NCBI GenBank assembly: GCA_016859345.1 | Contig: CM029123.1 | Coordinates: forward strand, 3,869,501-3,933,500 | Length of the DNA: 64,000 nt | Direction: 5' to 3' | Source of the DNA: Istiophorus platypterus | Taxonomy: Eukaryota > Chordata > Actinopteri > Istiophoriformes > Istiophoridae | In this document: piece by piece, positions 63,761 to 64,000 of the stretch | How positions within the stretch are numbered: position 1 is the first letter of the stretch | Layout: every line of letters begins with the position of its first letter | Made by a program: the position numbers and the translations under genes | The notes under the pieces: generated by a model | What the model saw: the letters and a program-made list of their open reading frames with translations, nothing else | What the model was told of the DNA's origin: nothing | The model's database searches: none

Positions 63761-64000
63761 AACACTCTAAGGATCTCCCAGTAGGATAAAGAGAACAAAA
63801 CCACGCTGCACTGTCTCTGTAACAAAGCAGACATAATACAGTTGGGACTCTTCTGCAACCAAACCTCAGGAAGTTTCAACTAACCCCTCTATCTCCTACT
63901 CACATTCGCACACGCTTCGTCCCAGCCCAGTTCCCGACCTCATGCATCGCATGCGTCACACATATCCCACACATAATCTCTATGGCATGGACTCCGGCTT

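Larger units (their letters stand above)
30601..64000. other. Intergenic region upstream of pbx1 (gene desert)
   Basis: No recognisable coding exon was found on either strand in these 33 kb. The open frames are short, lack family similarity, and many derive from microsatellites. The region holds mobile-element remnants, microsatellites and candidate conserved non-coding blocks, each entered separately. Stretches where I see nothing specific: 31030-31835, 31870-32655, 32990-33165, 33340-35980, 36740-37475, 37870-39285, 40020-41920, 41990-42940, 44695-45550, 46970-48925, 49590-51830, 52690-57860, 58350-61340 and 61640-63215. From memory, PBX1 in mammals is also flanked upstream by a long gene-poor interval. 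Confidence 0.7.

Overview
This is vertebrate genomic DNA, almost certainly from a spiny-rayed (percomorph) teleost. The evidence is two canonical coding exons with GT-AG splice sites, many long CA/TG microsatellites, a decayed fish Tc1-like transposon, a tRNA-headed SINE-like repeat, and several copies of a short non-autonomous repeat (ends in a 'TTGCAGCCCTA'-type terminus) that I know from percomorph genomes. There is no bacterial-style gene packing, no CRISPR array and no operon.

The only protein-coding gene I can support is the 5' part of pbx1, on the minus strand. It encodes a TALE-class homeodomain transcription factor. Coding exon 1 is 29563-29750 (62 codons plus 2 bases) and exon 2 is 28467-28540. 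They are joined across a 1,022-bp intron and encode the start of the PBC-A domain, which binds MEIS/PREP partners. I found no exon 3, so intron 2 runs from 28466 to the left edge of the window (at least 28 kb) and the homeodomain exons lie outside. Upstream of the ATG (29751 to about 30600) is a CpG-richer 5' UTR/promoter region with CCAAT boxes. It also holds a striking polypyrimidine-AG that may be the acceptor of a 5' UTR intron.

From about 30.6 kb to 64 kb I find no gene. This looks like a regulatory gene desert upstream of pbx1. It contains the mobile-element remnants, microsatellites and several low-repeat, TAAT/octamer-rich blocks that look like conserved non-coding elements (CNEs). 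A CpG-rich block at 63.4-63.75 kb may be a distal promoter.

The most interesting signals are: (1) PBX-partner binding sites inside pbx1's own intron 2, namely an exact PBX-PREP/MEIS decamer at 16166 and PBX-HOX plus MEIS composites at 7410 and 14829, which suggest autoregulation; (2) a 1.75-kb foldback structure at 42944-44689 with two about 237-bp inverted arms, each carrying its own palindrome, which I cannot assign to a known family; (3) an apparent several-fold excess of the POU octamer across the window. The CNE calls rest on sequence character only and need alignment to other vertebrates.
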